A stretch of DNA of 64,000 nt from Ditylenchus dipsaci (lineage: Eukaryota > Nematoda > Chromadorea > Rhabditida > Anguinidae): contig SADC01001330.1 in the NCBI GenBank assembly GCA_004194705.1, positions 558,001 through 622,000 of the forward strand, in the 5' to 3' direction. Below the pieces are notes generated by a model, which saw nothing but the letters and a program-made list of their open reading frames with translations, was not told the origin of the DNA and did not search any database. Of the stretch, positions 12,401 to 21,400 are shown piece after piece. The translations under genes and the position numbers were made by a program. Each line of letters starts with the position of its first letter. Position 1 is the stretch's first letter.

Positions 12401-15400
12401 TAGCTATTTTGTGTTCCACCAACATGTTCTTGTCAGCCCACTCTTTCAGTCGCACACTAGCTGCCTTCCTAACCATGCTCAGCCATTTGGATGGAGGTGT
12501 GAAAGACATTCCAAAACCGGCTAATTGAATTGGGGGAGAACTTAGTTCAGAGCAATGATTATCCAATGCTGTGGAGTTGGCTGGGCCCGGTTTGGAAGAA
12601 GATTGGGTTGGCGACACACATTCTGGACTCAAGCCACCTTCAGAACCTTCACCTGACAGCTGTTTGAACTCGTGAATCAAAGCATACCACTCCGGCACTA
12701 TCTAAATAAAGTTTTTTTTATAGTAAAATCTAAATTTACAGTTTTTAGAAAAAGATCAGAGATTTTTTAGAGGAAGTTTTTTCAACGAAAAAAAATCCGC
12801 CTGAGTCTTGAAGCACAGAGAAACGAGGGTCCCGGCAATTTGTATGCTAGCTGCTAACTTTTACAATTTTAAAAGACCCATTTCTCGGCGTATACTACTG
12901 CATAGCAGATTCTGTGAGCGGTTCCAAATCAGCATTACGACAGCTGTCTTTTAATACATAGGATTCTTCAATAGGCCACGGTCGGGTCGTGCACTTCCTG
13001 TGTAGATTTCGGTTCTATGATTAAAATTAACCCCGATGAACAAGAAACTACGAAAAAATTAAAACAGCCTTGAATAGTAGCTTCGGCAAATTATGTTAAA
13101 GATGCGTTACACCAAAAATAATCGATTTCCGCTTACTTTACACCAGTCTGACAGAAATATCCTGTCTCTAACTGTTTTCGTATTTGACTTTTGGATGGGT
13201 TTCAAAAAATTTTATTCATAGAAACTACAAAAAATTTATGTGAGCTTTGCACTTTCTACCAATATTTTTTAAAAAATTTTGAAAAGACAGGCAAGACCAG
13301 GCCATATTTATGATGCTTTTGAGTAATTTGTGGCTCAAGTTTAGTTGATGTTGACCATCGCTGGCCAAATGCTCCAACCTCTCAATTACCCACCACCAGC
13401 TGGAATTTTGCCATCGGCTTATAATAATGGCTTGATTCGTTCGCAGGACCTTTGATTTCCGTGATTTAAAGGTTTTTAGAAAAACAATTAAACATTAAAT
13501 GTCCTGAGGATAACCGAAAGAACCTATGACTATTTTTCGAAAGCAAGTAAAGTCTTTATTTTCAAACAACACAAAGCTTTTTTCAAAATGATTTTTTCGG
13601 GGACCCGTAAACAATTATCTATTAGAAAAATAACGTGCAGTTTTGCGTTTTCGATAGGGCTTGGAGTTAAATGAGTTCACTTGCGAATTAATTTGGTGTA
13701 CTTCGTATAAGGAATTAAAGAAGCGGAAAGTTCGATCTGCAATGTTCAGGAGATTTTTTGTAGGATACACACCGACGAACATTGAGCCCACAAATAAATT
13801 TTACTTTTGTGTTTTTGATAGGGTTGGGTGATTATTGGTTTCACCGGGAAATTCTTTTGGTGGACTCAGTATGAGAATTTAAAAAAGCGTAAACTATCAT
13901 CAGCAATTTTCACCTGTTGAAAATGTGGTTGCTTAGAGTCTCTGAATATCTGAGTGGTCTCATAAAAAGGTTCTAAAAGCTGTTCCAGATCCTTGGCCAA
14001 TGCCCAGTCGATGGAGTGGATTTCTGCTATCATGTCTAAAGTTTGATGTTGGATATGACTTATCTAAACAATTTTATCAAAAACCAACTTTTTAATTTGA
14101 TCTCTTTGTTGAACAACACGAGTATCTGTTCAAGGTGTTCCCTCACAAACTTGATGGTCAAGTACACTCCATCAGCATAATCAAAGCGCTTATCCTCGGA
14201 ACAAGTATGTTCTTCCAGTCCAGAAAAGAATTTGTGAGGCAAGGATTCTGAGAGAGCATTCAATCCATTCAACTCTTTGACTATCCTGTAGCAAAGATCT
14301 ATGAAGGTAGAAATGATTTCGCTCTTTTCCGGCGCTTCCGATAGGCATTGACGGAGAATCTGAAAAAAGCAAATTTACAAGGAAAATTCTTAAGACACCC
14401 CAAGCTAGGAAAGTATGCCTTTTTCATTCTCTCAAGGAGCAGTTTTTTTTTTCATCTATCTAAAGATTTTGGTCAAATCATCCCAGACCGAAAACCAGGT
14501 ACAGCAAAATTCTGGTTGCACCGAGAACTAGGTTGGTAAACCAATTGAACCCTAACGTTGAACCAGGTGTATAAAAAGAGTTTTTAATTCGGCCTTGCAG
14601 ACAAACTGTCTGAATAAACACAGCTGAGAAGTAATCTCAATACCAAGATCGCTGATCCCTAAACTTAAGAGCATGAGCTCAACATTGCAACACTTTACTA
14701 CAATTTTTGAAAGCGATACCTTCCGCATTTTGAACATGAAAAACATAGTGAGTGTAAATCTTTCGGCTAATTGCACCATGAACCATCAACTAGATTGCAC
14801 TCCGTCCCCCCAGTCAAGCAACATTGCGGACCAAAGCAAAAAGTTGCTATTTCTTGACTAAAGCCAAATATAAGTGTTGGCTAAGTTGTATCGCGCACCT
14901 CTCCCTCAAATTTTATTCATAGGCTGTCATTCAAAAAAAATTTGCCAAAAATATTTTGCTTCGGTCCCACCTGTTGAATGACTTGGGAAGGGCTGTAATC
15001 GAATGGAGGTGCGGGTGGTACCAGAAAACGTGAAGTGGTACAGGCTATGTGAGCCAAACTAAAGGATTCCAATTTTGACTACATTTAACCCTACAGCGGT
15101 GGGTGCCTACGAGCACCTACAAACTTTGGAGGGGTGGGGCTATCTCCTGATGGTGCAAGTGCTCCAAAGTTTCTTTTTAAAAAAGTACCTGATTTATAGC
15201 CCTGTTGATGTTGGTGACCAGCACAACATTCTTTGGCAACTTTCCTGTCAACGAAGAATCCAGCTCAAAGTCTAAACTTTTTGAACCATTCAGTCATTTT
15301 CCCATGTGCACACAACAACAAACCCAAAGTCAACAAAATGGTCTTTGCACTCTCCAGGTTGTATTCAGTGAGAACTTCCGAGATCAATTCACCCACTTGT

Positions 15401-18400
15401 TCTACTCCACACTTTTTGACTCTGAACAATAAAGTTGAGTGTTAATTTGTCACGTGCTGTCAAAAACCAAAGTCTACTTGAGAGATCGCCGAGTGATTGC
15501 CCAGTCTTCGGTTATGTAATTGCAGGAAATGCTGAGGTAGTGCTCCTCGGCAAGGGTCATACTCTGACAATTAAACGAGGCTCCAACACTTCTGGCTGCT
15601 TCTAGGTCTTCGGCAGTTGCTTGTCGGACAAATTGCTCTTGTGAGTTGAAAACCTAAAAGTATAAATAATATTTTCTTCAATAAAAAAGCTATATTTTAC
15701 CGAGTAAAACCACACCCTTCTCTGTAAATATAATTCCCTGCTAAGTACTTACCTTTAGACACTATATCAATAGAGAAGTCGCGATTCTAGTAATCAGATC
15801 GGAGTTTGACTTGTGACAAAAAAATTTACGCCACTTTTTTTAAATTTTATGGGCACCCATAACATTTTTTTGACATGTAAATAATTAGGTCGTGTAGACT
15901 ATGGTCCGTGCGCTCTCAAACAAGTGAAGACTTTTATTTAGGGTGTGGTTACAAGGGTGGTATACTCAACAATTGTCTCAACCATCAGCCCCAGCCGGCT
16001 GAGTTGGAAAAATATTCCTCAGCCGTCAGTCGAGCCCAAATTTTTACCTCAGCCATTGGCCTCAGCCGGCTGATGGCTGAGTTAAGCTCAGCCGGATGAG
16101 GACACCACTCTGATGGTTACTTTAAGTGCTCAAAGTGGGAAATTTCAATGTTTTATAATTCATAATAATCCAAACTTTCATTGTCTAAAGAAACATCTGA
16201 AGTTTAACAAAAAGTTTTTGAATTTCGAAAGTATTATTCTAAGTGAATATTCAATTCCGATTTTGTACTCGGTGACAGAATTCGGAGTGTGCTCACACTA
16301 GTATATGTCAGCCGGGAAAAGTTTTACGTCAAGAAGACTCTCTTGTACCTGTTTCAGTTGTTTGCTGCTTGGAATCAAATTGCGGACAGGATCAAAACTT
16401 GTGGCTGAAGCATCTCCGTGTGAACGCCGCCCGATGAACAACACTGATTCGATCAAATTTTTAAATCCTTCACCCTGAAATTAAATTATGGGTCACATTC
16501 ACAAGTTGAAAACCTACCTCAACTACATCATAATTGTGCAAGTCTTGAGCGCAGAACTGGACCACTGCTTGGGCGAACAGCTGTCTGTCAGCTTGTGTGA
16601 ACACATAGCCTGCTCCAAATGCAGGTGGTCCTGTTGTTGTGGTTGGTATGGAATGTACAGTTGGTATGGGAGCAGGCCTGAGTGGTTGGATTGGAGGTTG
16701 AGGGGCTGCTGGCAGATTGGATATTGAAGAGCTAGAAGATTGCACTTGGAATAGACCGCTGGGATGGGTTACAGAAGAGATAGAACAGGACCGAAGACCA
16801 CCCAAACTAGTTCCAGCAATGGAGTCCAGAGAGACTAGGTTGGATGAGAGCGAGGCACTGCCACCGGACATGAATCCACTACTGTAAATGAACATACCGT
16901 ATTTTCTCTAATAGAAGGCAAACCAACCCCCCCCCCTAATTCAAAATGGTCTTTTTAGGTACGATCACAATGGAGAGGCAAAGTGAGCGCCTTTTATTTT
17001 TATATCTAATTTTATTTCAAATTTTTAATGTTTTGGTACCAAATTGTAGCCTGATTGTCAGCTGCATTTTAGTGATGAAAATTCTGGAGAAATTGAAATT
17101 TTTAGATCTAAACTTAAAAAGGCGCTCACTCGGTGGTGAAAAACGCGTCAAAGTGAGCGCCTTTTTGAGTTCAGTTCTGAATTTTTTTGTTTTCCTAAAT
17201 ATTTTATTAACAAAAGGTAGCTGACATTCAGGGCTACAATTCGGTACCAAAACTTTAAAAAATTTAGAAAAAAATTAGATTTAAAAATAAAAAGGCGGTC
17301 ACTTTGCCTCTCCATTGTGATCGTACACTTTCGCATTGTGTTTTTGACCCACTTTTTGACAACTGCTCTCATACAAGTTACCCCTCAATTTGTAGCTCAT
17401 CTCACTGGCTACAGATTCAGGCGTAACTTGTACAAGAGAAGCCTTCAAAAAGTGGTTCAAAAAACACAATGCCAAAAAGACGATTTTGAATTAGGGGGTG
17501 CCCTTCTATTAGAGAGAATACAGTAATTTGCCGGTGCAATCAGCTAAGTTATACACATCCCCACAAAATGCGCTATCATTACATTGAAATGCTTCAAATA
17601 ATTTCACTCCAGGCATCTGGACTTCAAATTCGAGTATTTTCGGATGAAATTGTTGGTGGGTTACATTCCTTCGAACAGCACCACTGTGCAAAGTAATTAT
17701 AGTACACTCTCGATATAGTGGAGGTGCAAAAGTTTGTTCCCGCCTAGGGTCCAAAATTTTTTCTAAACCATTTTTGAAAACTTTTATGAAATCTGATCCG
17801 TCAGTCTAATCAGAAACATCGCAAAGATTCCGATTTTGACGATTGTTTGACAAAATCGGAATCCTTGCGATATTTTGGACCAGACTAGCCGAAGACGACT
17901 GTCAAAAGCCTTTTAAAATCGAGGTAAAAAAAGTGATGAACCCTAGGCAGGGAAAAAACTTCTTGCATCTACACTTTATCGAGATTCGTCTGTACTGTTT
18001 GAACAACAACACACGATACCACTCGCAAGTCATTTTGAGGTATTTATATATTTTGTCGAAGCTTAAATGTCAGGTTTCATTACTGGCAGAGTTTTAAAGT
18101 TTTTTTACCACCTTATACTTTCCTAATAAAAAAGTGAAAAGTGAAAAATTTGTGGTAAAATGGGCTGAATTACTTACCTATTACTTGCATTGCCACCGCC
18201 ACTATTGCATCCTGACTGAATAAAAGCTTCTCTGGCATTGACACTGTATTGACTAGAAGCAGAGGTAGCTGCAGGCCCACTATCTTGCACATAAGTCTCC
18301 GGCGAAGAAGGTCCATTGAGCATGAGGTTGTTGACCGACTCAAACGAAGACTGGGTGTGCATTTCACCGGCTGTGTCAGTGGATGAACCAGCTATTGAGC

Positions 18401-21400
18401 GATAACTATGGCCTACAGAACAACGGTGGCGAGTCATGTTGCCAGTTCCGCCGCCGGTGTCTGTGTACAGCACTTTGCACGCCTGACATAGGTCAAATAA
18501 GTTTAAAAAAATTAGTTTAGGCCTTCAAAAAATTTCTGGCGCGGGTATACAGTCAAACCTCGATTTAACGACCCACCTCAAGTTCGTTCCGACACAGGGT
18601 TCGACAATTTTTGAAGCTGATTTTGAAAGCACGTTGCCAGTTCTATTTCCACAGTCTGGCCACGAATATCGCAAGAATCCCGATTTTTCTGATCGTTTTT
18701 CAAAAATCTGAAGTTTTTTCTTTTACAAAAGCAAAACCTCGATTTGACGACCCCCCCCCCTTTTAAAAATTAGAGGGCCTTTAAATCGAGGTTTTGCTTT
18801 TTTAAAAGAAAAAACTTTAAGCTTTTGAAAAACAATCGGCAACATCAGAATCATTGCGATATTTGCGACCATAGTGTCGAAACAGAACTGGCAACGCGAT
18901 TTTAAAATAAGCTTAGAAAAAAAAGTGTCGAACTCTAGGTGGGAACGAACTTGAGATGGAGGTCATTAAATCGAGGTTTCATTGCACTACAATAAAGACA
19001 AGAACGGTTAAATTTTAGTAAAATTAACAGCTACTGATTCATAAAACTCGCTTAGTCTGAATTCATCTAACTTATACTGCCGGTGGGTCGCAAAAAAATA
19101 ATTTCTCGACGACCAGGAGCTACGAACGGGATATAGAAAGACAACTGTTAATAAGGGTTTCGACTCGTGAAAAACTTATAGGTTCCAATAATTTCTGCTT
19201 GTCATCTTAAATAATTGCCACAATTTTTATGCAAACTCACATAGCATGCCACATAAGGAAGTCGACTACCAGTGAGAGTATCCACCACCTGCCCAAACAA
19301 ATTCCACACTTCGGAGCGGCCACGTTTCCGGACCAGCTGGAAGCGGCCTTTGTTCATCCGAATGTCGGTCTAAATTTGAAGAATTTAGAAACCGTTATTT
19401 TACAATCACAAAAATGAAGGTGACACCTGAATATCCTGTTTACGAGGTATAGACTCCGCATTGGAACCAGAATTGCCTAATCCACTGCATTGAGTACCAC
19501 TCGCTGTGCTTGTGCTGGCTGTGGACTCAGTAGAGTGCTGAAAAAGAGATTGTCAGTTACAAATATAGTTTATGCTCGTAGAATAAACTCACATTTCTGG
19601 TCTCCATCAACTTGCTCATTTCAGCAAAGTGTGTGTTGGTGGGTTTGATGTCTTCAGGGATGGTTAGTCTTGCAGCAGCATCTCCCTCATTCACCTGCAT
19701 CTGCAAGTACAAACATGAAAAAATGTTATTTCTATGAAGGTGATTTCATTGAAGGATTGTAATTTCAACCACTGAAAAAACAAAAAATATTTAAATTTGA
19801 TCTTAAAATTCTCGGGTGTTCGGACAAGTTTAAAAACTGAGAATAGTGGAGCTTATGAAAATCAACAGCGATTGAAAGCATTTTTTCTCTCAGCTAAAAT
19901 ATTAACCCAAACGGAAATTTCATTTGGCATATAACACATTTTCTGTAATAAATACCCTCTTTGTTATAGTTACCCTTCCTCCTAAAAGTCCAAAAAATGG
20001 TGAAAAATTCATAGCTCAACCGTATTTCATGACTGTATGCTTTTTGTGTCAGTTAAAGTTCTGCCAAAAAGGTCATAAAAGCCTTTACGAGCTCTTTGGG
20101 GCACTTTCAAAGTCCTAAAAACACAAAAAAAAACTTGAAAGCTATGTATGTTCATGTCAGTTTTGAAGTAGTACAAAACTCATGTTTACGCAACACTAAA
20201 AAATTAAGCTCAAATACTACTGTTTTCATAGAAAAAGAAAATTTTGACTCATTCGTTTGAAAATTGGCTCAATTCTTGCATAAGGTCACAAAATCAGTTT
20301 TGACAACCCAACAAAATACTCTTCCCTGAAAGATTAATAAAAAAACCTCCTGGTTGAGGCAGATCAATATGGCGAGCGGCTTGCCTCTGTATGTCTAATT
20401 TAATCCCTGTGTGTCTAATTTTTTGATTCAAAATTTTTTGATTCGAAAATGTTGAGTTCCTCCTTGGGCTGATACTCTCCTCTACCTGTATTTATTGTTG
20501 TCATTAATTTATTTACGCTACTGGAATATACCCTTCCCAATAATTTTTATAGAGTATCCAAAATCACCATTTTTGAAGAAAAAAGTTGTGCAAAAGCTCT
20601 TGTTAGTAATGGCTGGCCCTGAGCCTAAGCCTACGGTCCTAAGCCAAAGCCTGAGCCTAAATTATTGGGTAGGGTATATTCCATTACCGCCAATTTATTA
20701 TTATTTGACTTTATTGAAAAAGTACAGTCAACTCTCGATATTCCGCCACCTTTGGGACCGGCCATGGGGTGACGGATTATCGAGAGTTGACTGTACTGTA
20801 CAATTTTTTTTTCAACAGTGCGTACACCTCACTAAATAGTGCTATAATTTTATTTGGTTGCTTGTGTGTGTGCGCCCGGTTGTCGGAAAACTCATGGAAT
20901 GAGGCTAAATTGACTAGTACTTCCTGACGGGTTGCATAAATTTTCTTAATTAATTAAAAAAGGCTAGTCACTTTAGATTCGGTCCAGGAAATTTCCGACA
21001 ATCAGATGTCATCAAAAATTTTCTGCAAAAAAGCCCACTTACCAAAGCCTTGAGACTAGCCAGAGCAGTGACACCAGCCGGTGAGTTCAATGTCATCCAC
21101 GATGAAATGGGTGATATGGAGTTGGCCAAAGTGTTGGTGATTCCAAAAGAAGAGAGCAGGTCATCTCTGGACACTGAAAACATTGTCATTACTGCAACAG
21201 CTACTGCCAATACTAGGTCAAAGTTTTTTGCACTCAGAAAGCTTTGTAAACAAGTGACATTTGGCTCAAGGTTCAAACCACCAGAGGCTAATCTTTAATT
21301 GCCTACTCCAAATAGGAATTGCTAATCCCTGTCACCAGCTTTTTTAGCCTTAACACCTGCTTGGTGCGTAAGAGTGGTTGAATACCAGATGAGCTGGCGT

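Noticed and set aside
16946..17372. Open frames on both strands (for example minus-strand 17250-17017 and 17372-17148) with similar peptides
   Set aside because: They are the two arms of the palindrome nested in the 16895-17525 MITE; mirrored frames arise from the inverted repeat.
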